The notes below the pieces were generated by a model that saw only the letters and a program-made list of their open reading frames with translations, was not told the origin of the DNA and ran no database searches. The position numbers and the translations under genes are program-made. This document shows, in pieces, positions 34,297-42,067 of a stretch of DNA of 44,142 nt. Each line of letters starts with the position of its first letter. Positions within the stretch are counted from its first letter, which is position 1. Source of the stretch: Flavobacteriaceae bacterium (GTDB taxonomy: Bacteria; Bacteroidota; Bacteroidia; Flavobacteriales; Flavobacteriaceae); assembly GCA_030613745.1 (NCBI GenBank), contig JAUWLK010000001.1, positions 1 through 44,142 on the forward strand, in the 5' to 3' direction.

Positions 34297-35571
34297 CTAT
34301 CTGAATGGCTGATTATCACCTTTTTTTGTTAAAAGATGAACTCTTTCTATTTCATCAAATTGTTTTCTTAACTTTTGCATATCATCACTCACTTTGCGTT
34401 CAATAACTTTAGCATAGATTTGAGTAGTAGAAATTCTAGAGTGTCCTAATAATTTTGAAACGGTCTCAATTGGTATACCATTGCTTAATGTAACGGTTGT
34501 AGCAAAAGTGTGTCTAGCTATATGGAATGTTAAGTTTTTTTGAATTCTACATATATCAGCAATCTCTTTTAAATAGGAGTTTAATTTTTGATTTGAAATT
34601 CTAGGAAATAAACTTCCTTGTGAAATAGATTTAATATCGGTTTTATATTTTTTAATAATTTCCAATGCTTTTGGTAATAGAGGGATTCTTATGGGTCTTG
34701 TTGTTTTTTCACGTTTATAATGAATCCATAATTCACCATCAATTCCAATACAGATGTTATCTTCTGTTAGATTAATCACATCTATATAACTCAAACTTGT
34801 ATAGCAACTAAACACAAATAAATCTTTTACCAATTGTAATCTAGGAATGCTGAATTGTTTCTCTTCAATTGATAGCAACTCATTAAAACTCAAAAAACCT
34901 CTTTCTGTTTTTATAAATTGAGATTTGAAATTGACAAAAGGATCTGCCGTAATCCAACCAAGTTTAAAGGAAAGATTTATCAATTTTCTAAAACGTTCAA
35001 TATGTTTCATAACAGTGTTGTTACCCATTTGTTTTTGATGATCTACTGGAATATACGCTCTTAGGAACTTTTCAAATTTTATTATAAAATGATAATTGAG
35101 TTCATTCAAATAGATATCTGAAGTTTTGTATGCTTTTTGGAGAAACTTTGAAATGTATTTTTGAGTAGTGAAATAATTCTTTTGAGTTCCCCATTTTAAT
35201 TTATCGACCATATCTTCATTATGGTAATTAATAATATCGATAACCGAATGATTTTGTTCATCTTCCCCTAAATATCTTGCCTTTATAGTTTGAGAAGTAA
35301 TGACTTTATGTTCCATTTTTAGGTCTTGATAGCATTTGAAAAGGCTACTATAGACTTCATCTAAATAATTATTGAGTGTTCTTGTTTTCTGACTTGTTCC
35401 GCGAGCTCTATTTTTATGGGCATCCCAATCAGATACTTCAACTTTTCGTTTTAAACTGATGGTTGCTCGTTTTCCATTTACGGTAATTCTAGCGTAAATT
35501 GATGCTTGCTTTTCTTTTGCTCTGGGGAAGTCTGCCCAAAACAAAATACTAAAGGTGGAAGATGTTTTCAT
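34297..35571 (-). CDS. Tyrosine recombinase/integrase, IntDOT-like
   Basis: The 424-residue enzyme has an N-terminal arm-binding domain (SIYARITVNGKRATISLKR), an SAM-like core-binding domain (about 110-215) and a catalytic domain. Catalytic residues visible are a lysine near 287-289 (HYKREKT), H350 and R353 (HIARHTFA), H377 (LLGHSRISTTQIYAKV) and Y386. The first arginine (usually TGLR) is replaced, reading CYTSLSYIDV with S261. IntDOT of the Bacteroides element CTnDOT also lacks this arginine. It lies about 250 bp from the tRNA-Pro and points into the island, as expected for an element integrated at the tRNA 3' end. Confidence 0.94.
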   Translation of the reverse strand: MKTSSTFSILFWADFPRAKEKQASIYARITVNGKRATISLKRKVEVSDWDAHKNRARGTSQKTRTLNNYLDEVYSSLFKCYQDLKMEHKVITSQTIKARYLGEDEQNHSVIDIINYHNEDMVDKLKWGTQKNYFTTQKYISKFLQKAYKTSDIYLNELNYHFIIKFEKFLRAYIPVDHQKQMGNNTVMKHIERFRKLINLSFKLGWITADPFVNFKSQFIKTERGFLSFNELLSIEEKQFSIPRLQLVKDLFVFSCYTSLSYIDVINLTEDNICIGIDGELWIHYKREKTTRPIRIPLLPKALEIIKKYKTDIKSISQGSLFPRISNQKLNSYLKEIADICRIQKNLTFHIARHTFATTVTLSNGIPIETVSKLLGHSRISTTQIYAKVIERKVSDDMQKLRKQFDEIERVHLLTKKGDNQPFR

Positions 35572-35665
35572 GATTTCGTCTATTAATTAATATTAATTAT
35601 TGTTATCAGACGAAAGTTAAATCACTTATAAAGATACATTTATTTACACAACAATAGGTAATTTT

Positions 35666-35719
35666 AACAAATCGGTCAACACTTTTCAAAAAGTAAGTTT
35701 GTTATCCGATTTGTTGACG
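35666..35719. repeat. Integrase arm-site-like repeats at the right end
   Basis: AACAAATCGG at 35666-35675 is inverted relative to CCGATTTGTT within 35700-35719. The latter 20-mer is identical to 1053-1072 at the left end. Position between integrase and attachment core fits arm-type sites. Confidence 0.5.
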
Positions 35720-35765
35720 TTTTTAATAGGATTTTATGACTTATAATGATATGCATAAAAACAGA

Positions 35766-35797
35766 AAAACCTGTAAATCATATGATTAACAGGTTTT
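35766..35797 (-). terminator. Terminator of tRNA-Pro
   Basis: AAAACCTG pairs with CAGGTTTT, 25 bp past the tRNA 3' end. Similar hairpins lie beside both left tRNA-end copies. Confidence 0.65.
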
Positions 35798-35821
35798 CAG
35801 TATAGATTGATACTATAAAAA

Positions 35822-35838
35822 GTCGGGGTGGCAGGATT
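35822..35838. other. Right attachment-site core within tRNA-Pro
   Basis: This 17-bp 3' end of tRNA-Pro is duplicated at 791-807 and 979-995 in the same orientation. The island to the left leaves the tRNA intact, as tRNA-targeting integrases do. Confidence 0.75.
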
Positions 35839-35897
35839 CGAACCTGCGGCCTCCACGTCCCAAACGTGGCGCGATAACCGGGCTACGCTACACCCCG
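35823..35897 (-). tRNA. tRNA-Pro (anticodon UGG)
   Basis: The 75-nt cloverleaf has acceptor CGGGGTG/CACCCCG, an anticodon arm CCACGTT-TGG-GACGTGG, and a T-arm GCAGG-TTCGAAT-CCTGC. CCA is not encoded. The 5' end overlaps the end of the GIY-YIG gene: the tRNA TAG at positions 8-10 is that gene's stop codon. Confidence 0.97.
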
Positions 35898-36136
35898 AAT
35901 TGGTTATCATTAAGAAATCTTTTGATTCCTCTTTTCTTTATTTTTTTCTCTAATTTCATTGCTTCAGATCTATTTTCAACATCAAATGTTGTAATTAAAA
36001 CCCAAGGCAAACCACTTTTAGTTGAAGGTACAAATCCATAATTATGTCTTACTAACCTTCCTTTAATATTATGTGTTTGACCAACATAATATCTTAACTT
36101 TTTTTTACTATACAATATGTAAACTACATATTCCAT
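35888..36136 (-). CDS. Small GIY-YIG nuclease-like protein
   Basis: The 82-residue single-domain protein starts at ATG 36136 (MEYVVYILYSKK). The frame open to 36184 only translates a palindrome and tRNA-like DNA. Key features are VVYIL and YYVGQ in the GIY and YIG positions, R in GRLVRHN, and the E of EAMKLEKKIKK. It belongs to the UPF0213/Slx1-like small group, whose members cut DNA, but the role of this copy is unknown. Its last codons (FGV, stop) are made by the 5' end of tRNA-Pro. An aberrant tRNA-Pro copy lies just upstream, so the gene is bracketed by tRNA sequence. Confidence 0.85.
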   Translation of the reverse strand: MEYVVYILYSKKKLRYYVGQTHNIKGRLVRHNYGFVPSTKSGLPWVLITTFDVENRSEAMKLEKKIKKRGIKRFLNDNQFGV

Positions 36137-36150
36137 ATAATACTTTAAGT

Positions 36151-36225
36151 CAGGGTGGTCACGCTCAAGCGTGACGGCCTCCACGTCCCAAACGTGGCGC
36201 GATAACCGGGCTACGCTACACCCCG
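36151..36225 (-). pseudogene. Second tRNA-Pro copy with replaced T-arm
   Basis: The 5' two-thirds (acceptor 5' strand, D-arm, anticodon UGG arm, variable loop) are identical to the intact tRNA-Pro. The T-arm is replaced by a palindrome, GTCAC-GCTTGAGC-GTGAC, without the TTCGA loop, and the acceptor 3' strand is CACCCTG, leaving one G-U pair. It is probably nonfunctional, though the fold still closes. Confidence 0.75.
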
Positions 36226-36276
36226 AAATTCATTTTCCAAAATCAATCTATAAGATTTTTTTGGGCGGAGTTTATG

Positions 36277-36304
36277 CCGTGCTTGACACGGTACTACACC
36301 CCGA
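36277..36304 (-). pseudogene. Third tRNA-Pro 5' fragment next to a palindrome
   Basis: CTACACCCCGA (36294-36304) is the tRNA-Pro 5' end. It is joined to the hairpin CCGTG-CTTGA-CACGG at 36277-36291, with CTTGA also near the centre of the palindrome in the second copy. Confidence 0.5.
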
Positions 36305-36363
36305 ATAATTTTTCAGTCTGCAAATATAAAACTAAATCTTATCTTCACAAGATAATTTTACCT

Positions 36364-36699
36364 TTATTCAAAAACTAGCTTATAAATTCTTGAAATAGAT
36401 TCTGATAATTCAAATATACCTATATGTCTACTTTTTCTAATTGTTTCTTTCCCTTCAAAAAATACTAAAATCGTTGGTTCAACGAACACACTATTTTTAG
36501 CTGAAATCTCAGGTGTTGCATTTATATCAATAAAATAAAAAGGGATTTTAGGGAACTCTTTATTTAACAAATCAATAACCTTTGGTTCTAAAGCTTCACC
36601 AACAGAGCAACTCAGAGTTGAAAAATATAATAACACTCCGGTATTTTTTGATATTATTTCATCAAATTCATTTAAATCTGAAATTGTTTTAAAGTCCAT
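36364..36699 (-). CDS. Thioredoxin-like protein with a single active-site cysteine
   Basis: The 111-residue thioredoxin-fold protein has VLLYFSTLSCSVGEALEPKV at residues 22-41 and the cis-proline segment VFVEPTILVFFEG. The usual CxxC is CSVG here: Cys31 is kept and the second cysteine is a glycine, so a dithiol exchange cycle is not possible in the standard way. It may act as a monothiol or binding protein. It is divergent from trxB, with 105 bp between, which suggests a functional link with thioredoxin reductase. The C-terminus is complete. Confidence 0.8.
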   Translation of the reverse strand: MDFKTISDLNEFDEIISKNTGVLLYFSTLSCSVGEALEPKVIDLLNKEFPKIPFYFIDINATPEISAKNSVFVEPTILVFFEGKETIRKSRHIGIFELSESISRIYKLVFE

Positions 36700-36767
36700 A
36701 TTATAAATAATTATACATCTATTTAAAAAAGTTATCGGTAAAGATATTTTAAAACCATAAAAAAATC

Positions 36768-36775
36768 TAATTTTG
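36768..36775 (+). promoter_or_regulatory. Possible -7 box for trxB
   Basis: TAATTTTG matches TAnnTTTG and lies 29 bp before the trxB start. No clear -33 TTG at standard spacing is seen. Confidence 0.4.
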
Positions 36776-36804
36776 CTAATCTAAAATTTAAAATAATCTC
36801 AATT

Positions 36805-37752
36805 ATGTCAGATACAATTGAAAGAATAAAATGTTTAATTATTGGCTCAGGTCCTGCTGGGTATACTGCTGCAATTTATGCTGCAAGAGCCGATTTAAAA
36901 CCCGTAATGTACACTGGAATGCAAATGGGTGGGCAATTAACCACAACAACTGAAGTAGATAATTTTCCAGGTTACCCTGATGGTACAGATGGTACTGCAA
37001 TGATGGAAGATTTAAAAAAACAAGCAGAACGATTTGGCACAGAAGTTCGTTTTGGTTTAGTAACTAAAGTTGATTTAAGTGAAAAAGTTGGTGGTATTCA
37101 TAAAGTAACTGTTGATGAATCAAAAGTTATTGAAGCTGAAACAGTTATTATTTCAACCGGTGCAACAGCCAAATATTTAGGCTTAGAAAGTGAACAACGA
37201 TTGATTGGTGGTGGAGTTTCAGCTTGTGCTACTTGTGACGGTTTCTTTTATAAAGGTCAGGATGTAGTAGTTATTGGTGCAGGTGATACAGCTGCAGAGG
37301 AAGCCACATACTTATCTAATATTTGTAAAAAAGTAACCATAGTGGTTAGAAAAGATTATATGCGTGCTTCAAAGGCAATGCAACATCGAGTTAAGAAAAC
37401 CGAAAATATTGAAGTAATGTATAATACTGAAGTTGATGAAGTATTAGGAGATCAAGTTGTAGAAGGTGTTAGAGTTTTTAATAATATAAGCAATGAAAAA
37501 CAAGTACTTGATGTAACTGGATATTTTGTTGCAATTGGTCATAAACCAAATACTGAAATCTTTAAAGGATTTTTAGATATGGATGAAGTTGGTTATTTGA
37601 TTACTAAAGGTAAATCGACTAAAACAAATTTACCTGGTGTATTTGCTGCAGGTGATGTTCAAGATAAAGAATACCGTCAAGCAGTAACTGCTGCAGGTAC
37701 TGGCTGTATGGCTGCACTTGATTCTGAGCGCTATTTGGGTGCTTTAAAATAA
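36805..37752 (+). CDS. trxB: Thioredoxin reductase (TrxB)
   Basis: The 315-residue flavoprotein has FAD motif GSGPAGYTAAIYAARA (residues 14-29), the redox pair C141 and C144 (SACATCDGFF), the NADPH motif GAGDTAAEEA, and the C-terminal FAD motif GVFAAGDVQDKEYRQAVTAAGTGCMAAL. It reduces thioredoxin with NADPH in the cytoplasm. A strong terminator follows 28 bp after the stop codon. Confidence 0.97.
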   Translation: MSDTIERIKCLIIGSGPAGYTAAIYAARADLKPVMYTGMQMGGQLTTTTEVDNFPGYPDGTDGTAMMEDLKKQAERFGTEVRFGLVTKVDLSEKVGGIHKVTVDESKVIEAETVIISTGATAKYLGLESEQRLIGGGVSACATCDGFFYKGQDVVVIGAGDTAAEEATYLSNICKKVTIVVRKDYMRASKAMQHRVKKTENIEVMYNTEVDEVLGDQVVEGVRVFNNISNEKQVLDVTGYFVAIGHKPNTEIFKGFLDMDEVGYLITKGKSTKTNLPGVFAAGDVQDKEYRQAVTAAGTGCMAALDSERYLGALK

Positions 37753-37780
37753 AATTTCAATACAATAATCAATTTAATTA

Positions 37781-37820
37781 AAAAAGGCAGGATTTTAAAA
37801 TTTAAAACCCTGCCTTTTAA
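37781..37820 (+). terminator. Terminator after trxB
   Basis: AAAAAGGCAGG pairs with CCTGCCTTTT around an AT-rich loop. The A and T runs on both sides mean it could also end the convergent DUF368 transcript. Confidence 0.85.
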
Positions 37821-37888
37821 TATAATCTACTGACAATAAGTGTTCTATATTGGAATAATAAAATTCAGTACTTAATACTTACTTTTTT

Positions 37889-38917
37889 TTACTCACTTAC
37901 TTCTCTTGCCTTTTTATTTTTATCACCATAGCGTTCTAATACCAATAGAATTAGTATTCCAAATATTATAAAACCAATTGCATACCAAGTAGAGCTTTCT
38001 GAAAAATTAGGAAAATATCGTTGGTAATTTTCAATAACTTTATTTCCTAAACTATCGAATAAAATTTCACCGTTTTCAGTTTTATAAATTTCTTTTTTCC
38101 AAGGCCAAACTATCCCTAATGAACCTGTAATAAAACCTATTATTAGAGCTGTCACTATTTGATGCCACCTTTTTAATAAAAATCCAATAATGTGGGACGT
38201 AAATACCAAGCCAAACATTGAACCTAATGTAAAGCTAGCAATAATTTTTAAATATCGCATTCGTACTTGATCGTGAATAAAATCAAAATTCAATGAAAAA
38301 ACATCTGCTATGATTTTATACAATTCATTTACAGAATCAACCAAAAGCAAAACATAATTTCCTAATAAAATCAATATAAATGAACCCGATAAACCAGGTA
38401 AAGTCATTCCTGTTACTCCAATTATTCCACAAAAAAACACAAACCATAGATTGTCATTTTCTTTTGCAGGATCCATCAAACTTATTGATACACCTATAAT
38501 AATACCAAAAATAATAGTTATAATATTTTGCCTACTCCAATCTTTAAAATCTTTTGCTATATAATAAATAGACCCTAGAATCATTCCAAAAAATGTACTC
38601 CAAACAAATAATTCATAGTGTCGAAGAAAATAATCAAGAACCCTTGAAACACTAAAATAACTAAAGATACTTCCGGCAAAAATTAACAATAAAAACCGAC
38701 CATTTACATATTGATAAAATCCTCTAAACCGCCTGTTTACTAAAAGCATAAAGGCTTTTCTATTTATCTTTTGTAAGGAATAAATTAACTCTTCATAAAA
38801 CCCGGCAACAAAAGCAACAGTACCTCCGGAAACTCCCGGAACTTTATTTGCTGCACCCATTGCCAATCCTTTAATAAAAAGGAAAATTTTATCTGATAAA
38901 GTTCTTGTACTAGCCAT
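37889..38917 (-). CDS. DUF368 membrane protein (PopT-like), copy 2
   Basis: The 342-residue polytopic protein carries the DUF368 signature twice: GAANKVPGVSGGTVAFVAGFYEELI near the N-terminus and GMTLPGLSGSFILILLGNY in the middle. Several membrane helices follow, with a polar loop near 285-305. DUF368 proteins (PopT) have been reported to translocate undecaprenyl phosphate across the inner membrane; applying that here is by family. Its ATG directly follows the stop of copy 1, so the pair is cotranscribed. Divergence between copies suggests separate roles or a heteromer. Confidence 0.85.
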   Translation of the reverse strand: MASTRTLSDKIFLFIKGLAMGAANKVPGVSGGTVAFVAGFYEELIYSLQKINRKAFMLLVNRRFRGFYQYVNGRFLLLIFAGSIFSYFSVSRVLDYFLRHYELFVWSTFFGMILGSIYYIAKDFKDWSRQNIITIIFGIIIGVSISLMDPAKENDNLWFVFFCGIIGVTGMTLPGLSGSFILILLGNYVLLLVDSVNELYKIIADVFSLNFDFIHDQVRMRYLKIIASFTLGSMFGLVFTSHIIGFLLKRWHQIVTALIIGFITGSLGIVWPWKKEIYKTENGEILFDSLGNKVIENYQRYFPNFSESSTWYAIGFIIFGILILLVLERYGDKNKKAREVSE

Positions 38918-39841
38918 TTAATCTTCTTTATTTACTGCTGATTTTTCTAACAATACTATAACCAGAAAACCTATTATCGAAAAAAATACAGCCAATAATA
39001 ACTGTGGGTTTTCTTGAAAAGTAAATGGTGAAACACTTTCTTCTTGTATTATCTTCAATTTACCATTTATAATTTCTGATTCTATAACTTTTTTCCAAGG
39101 CCATATTTTATTTAGAGAGCCTAAAATAAATCCTGTTAAAACAGCAAGGGTTACCGCCCTGTAACTATCAAATAGCCATTTTAAAAGACGTGAAAAAGTT
39201 AATAACCCTACAACAGCACCTGATATTAATAATATTATAGTTTTAATATCTTTGTCATGTAAGGCATCTAAAGCAGGTTTGTAAGCTCCTAATAACAATA
39301 AAATAAAACCACCTGAAATTCCAGGTAAAATCATAGCGCAAATAGCCAAACTACCAGCAAAAAACATAAACCATCCAGAAGTTGAATTACCTACCAGAGG
39401 AGGCAGTGTAGTAATGTAAAAACCTATTGCAGTACCAATTAAAAGCATTATTACAATAATAATATTCCATCTTTTTATTTGCTTAGCAACATAAATAACA
39501 CTTGCTAATACCAATCCGAAAAAGAAAGACCATACCAATATAGGTTCATTTTCTAACAACCATTTTATCAATTTAGCTAATGAAATTATACTGATAGCTA
39601 TCCCTATCAATAAGGAAATTAAAAAATTACCATTAATAGATTTCCACATGGCATTAAAGCCTTCATTCTTTAAAATTTTAAGTGTATTAAAATTTACAGA
39701 ACTAATTGTTTCCAATAATTCTTCATAAATACCTGAAATGAATGCAATTGTACCACCAGAAACTCCAGGAACAACATCAGCGGCTCCCATAGCTACACCT
39801 TTTAATGAAATAATTAAATAATCTTTAAGCGTTCTCTTCAT
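38918..39841 (-). CDS. DUF368 membrane protein (PopT-like), copy 1
   Basis: The 307-residue protein has the same architecture as its neighbour: GAADVVPGVSGGTIAFISGIYEELL near the start, AMILPGISGGFILLLLGAYKP in the middle, and the ILGSLNKIWPWKK motif near residue 240 that both copies share. Multiple helices point to the inner membrane. It is the first gene of the pair. A family role in recycling the C55-P lipid carrier is inferred. Confidence 0.85.
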   Translation of the reverse strand: MKRTLKDYLIISLKGVAMGAADVVPGVSGGTIAFISGIYEELLETISSVNFNTLKILKNEGFNAMWKSINGNFLISLLIGIAISIISLAKLIKWLLENEPILVWSFFFGLVLASVIYVAKQIKRWNIIIVIMLLIGTAIGFYITTLPPLVGNSTSGWFMFFAGSLAICAMILPGISGGFILLLLGAYKPALDALHDKDIKTIILLISGAVVGLLTFSRLLKWLFDSYRAVTLAVLTGFILGSLNKIWPWKKVIESEIINGKLKIIQEESVSPFTFQENPQLLLAVFFSIIGFLVIVLLEKSAVNKED

Positions 39842-39907
39842 TAATCATAAAATTAAACGCCAAAGATAATTAATTTGTTTGAGGATATTAGATGTTAAAA
39901 ACTGAAA

Positions 39908-41305
39908 TTAATTAGAAGTTTTAAATTTTTGTATCAAACTTATAACTTCTTCACTTGTAAACACAGTTGGAAATATCTCTTTGATTATTTTGTGATATTC
40001 AAAATCAATTTTTAAGGATTTTTCAAGAAAGAAAAATCCTTCTTTATTTGTCTTAGATAAAAAGAACAGACCAGCCAATCGATAAGTTATTTCAGCATGA
40101 TCTTTATATTTTTTATTGGCATCAACTAAAATTTCTATAGCTTCACTAAACTCTCCTAAATAATGTAAAACATCCGCTAAAGCCATATATACATCAAGTC
40201 TGTCATCTTGCAATTCAATACATTTATAATATGCATTAGAAGCCTCTTCAAATAAATTTAAGTTCAAATTTATGCCAGCAAATTTATGCCAATACAGATT
40301 ATTCTCTTCGTCAATACTTATGGCTTTTTTAATGTAATATGACGCCTTTTGGTAATTTCTGTTTTTGATATACATATCCGTTAAAGCCAACCATCCTTTG
40401 TCTAATAACGGATCTTCATTTACTGTTTTATTAAAGTAATCTATTGCTTTTTTAGGTTGGTTTAACTTTTCATAACATTTCCCTATTCTTAAAAAAGTAA
40501 AAGAAGTTGGAGTATCAAGTTCCATTGTTATTTGATAAAATTTTATCGCCTCTTCGTATTTTTCTAACTCTTCAAAAGTTTTGGCTTTTTCAAGATGAGC
40601 TCCAATAAAATTTTCATCAATTAAAATAGCATAATCAAATGCTTCTAATGCTTTTTGGTAATTTTTAGTTATAAAATATTGACGTCCTAACTGATGCCAA
40701 GCCACTTCAACATAAGGCTCTTTATCAATATAATTTTTTAAATATTCAATAGCCTCTTTGTTTTGATCCATCATATCATAACAATAAATCACATTGTATA
40801 ATGAAGAATAATTATCGAATTCAACATCTAAACATTTGGCAAAATTAAATCGAGCAGTATCAAAATCATCTAAAAACAAATATTCCATTCCAATCATAGA
40901 TAAAATTTCTGTTTCATCATCAGTAAAAAGTAATGCTTTTTGTAAAGATTCTACAGCTTTTTTATGCTCTCCTCTTTTAGAAAATATAGTGGCTTTTTGA
41001 ATATATATTTCATCGTTAGAAGGCTCAATCTCATGCAATTGATCTAAAACTTTTTCAGCTAAATCTAATTTTTCATCTAATATTAACAATTCAACTTTTA
41101 CTAATTTTAAAATAACAGAAGTTGGATGTTGAGTTAAACCCAAATTAAGAGCTTTTTTAGCTAAAGAGAATTTTCCATTATTAATGTAAAACAGGATTAT
41201 TTCTTCAAACTCATTTGAGTCAAAAAAATAAACACTATTTGTTCTTAACATCAACTCAAATTTTGACAAGGGTAAATTATCATTATCATTTGAAAATTGT
41301 TGCAT
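39908..41305 (-). CDS. TPR-repeat protein
   Basis: The 465-residue protein, with no signal peptide, is built of about ten tetratricopeptide repeats, for example AIEYLKNYIDKEPYVEVAWHQLGRQYF and KALEAFDYAILIDENFIGAHLEKAKTFEELEKYEEAIKFY. Such repeats mediate protein contacts; the partner is unknown. It is divergent from pyrR, with 160 bp between. It lies 66 bp upstream of the DUF368 pair on the same strand, so they may share transcripts. Confidence 0.9.
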   Translation of the reverse strand: MQQFSNDNDNLPLSKFELMLRTNSVYFFDSNEFEEIILFYINNGKFSLAKKALNLGLTQHPTSVILKLVKVELLILDEKLDLAEKVLDQLHEIEPSNDEIYIQKATIFSKRGEHKKAVESLQKALLFTDDETEILSMIGMEYLFLDDFDTARFNFAKCLDVEFDNYSSLYNVIYCYDMMDQNKEAIEYLKNYIDKEPYVEVAWHQLGRQYFITKNYQKALEAFDYAILIDENFIGAHLEKAKTFEELEKYEEAIKFYQITMELDTPTSFTFLRIGKCYEKLNQPKKAIDYFNKTVNEDPLLDKGWLALTDMYIKNRNYQKASYYIKKAISIDEENNLYWHKFAGINLNLNLFEEASNAYYKCIELQDDRLDVYMALADVLHYLGEFSEAIEILVDANKKYKDHAEITYRLAGLFFLSKTNKEGFFFLEKSLKIDFEYHKIIKEIFPTVFTSEEVISLIQKFKTSN

Positions 41306-41429
41306 ATTTGTTTCTTTTTCCTTGACACTAAAGTAGGTTAGATTAAAGTTATAAATTTAATAATGATTATTTTTTCTTAACAATTTAATTAACACACTAT
41401 TTTTTATAAAAACATCACAAAAAAAAATG

Positions 41430-41437
41430 TAACTTTG
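41430..41437 (+). promoter_or_regulatory. Possible -7 box of the pyrR operon
   Basis: TAACTTTG matches TAnnTTTG, 28 bp before the pyrR start. Confidence 0.5.
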
Positions 41438-41465
41438 CCAAAATAAACAATGTTTTATTGATACT

Positions 41466-42011
41466 ATGGCTAAAAAGTCTTTACTTAACGAAAAAGAAAT
41501 AAACATCATTCTTCATCGTTTGGCTTGTCAACTTATTGAAAATCATCAGGATTTTTCTAACACAATTTTAATTGGAATGCAACCACGAGGTATATATTTA
41601 GCTAACAGATTAGTAAATATATTAGAAAATGAATACCATATAAAAAATATTCAATTAGGTAAATTAGATATTACTTTTTATCGTGATGACTTTAGAAGAA
41701 GAGAAGATCCTTTAGCTGCTAGTAAAACTGATATCAATTTTATAGTTGACAATAAAAATGTTGTTTTTATTGATGATGTATTATTTTCTGGAAGAAGCAT
41801 AAGAGCAGCTCTAACTGCAATTCAAGCTTTTGGTAGACCAAAAAATATTGAATTGCTGGTTTTAATTGATCGTAGATTTAGCAGACATCTACCAATTCAA
41901 CCTGATTATAAAGGCACACAAGTTGATGTAATTAAAGACGAACAAGTACAAGTTGTTTGGAAAGAAAATAATAAAAAAGATGCAGTTTATTTAATCAATT
42001 CTGATAATTAA
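41466..42011 (+). CDS. pyrR: PyrR-type regulator/uracil phosphoribosyltransferase family protein
   Basis: The 181-residue phosphoribosyltransferase has the PRPP motif VVFIDDVLFSGRSIRAAL (residues 99-116), an N-terminal IGMQPRGIYLA and the LDITFYRDDFRRR segment typical of PyrR. In Firmicutes PyrR attenuates pyrimidine operons; in Bacteroidota its regulatory role is less clear. No PyrR-binding hairpin is evident between the genes. It heads pyrR-pyrB-small genes-rnz, with 56 bp to pyrB. Confidence 0.92.
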   Translation: MAKKSLLNEKEINIILHRLACQLIENHQDFSNTILIGMQPRGIYLANRLVNILENEYHIKNIQLGKLDITFYRDDFRRREDPLAASKTDINFIVDNKNVVFIDDVLFSGRSIRAALTAIQAFGRPKNIELLVLIDRRFSRHLPIQPDYKGTQVDVIKDEQVQVVWKENNKKDAVYLINSDN

Positions 42012-42067
42012 TAAAGCATTTATTTTAATATGTTTAAAAATATAGAATTTTCAATTTCAAAAAAGAA

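Noticed and set aside
36137..36184. Upstream extension of the GIY-YIG frame
   Set aside because: The extra residues come from the palindrome and tRNA-like DNA. The internal ATG at 36136 begins the domain.
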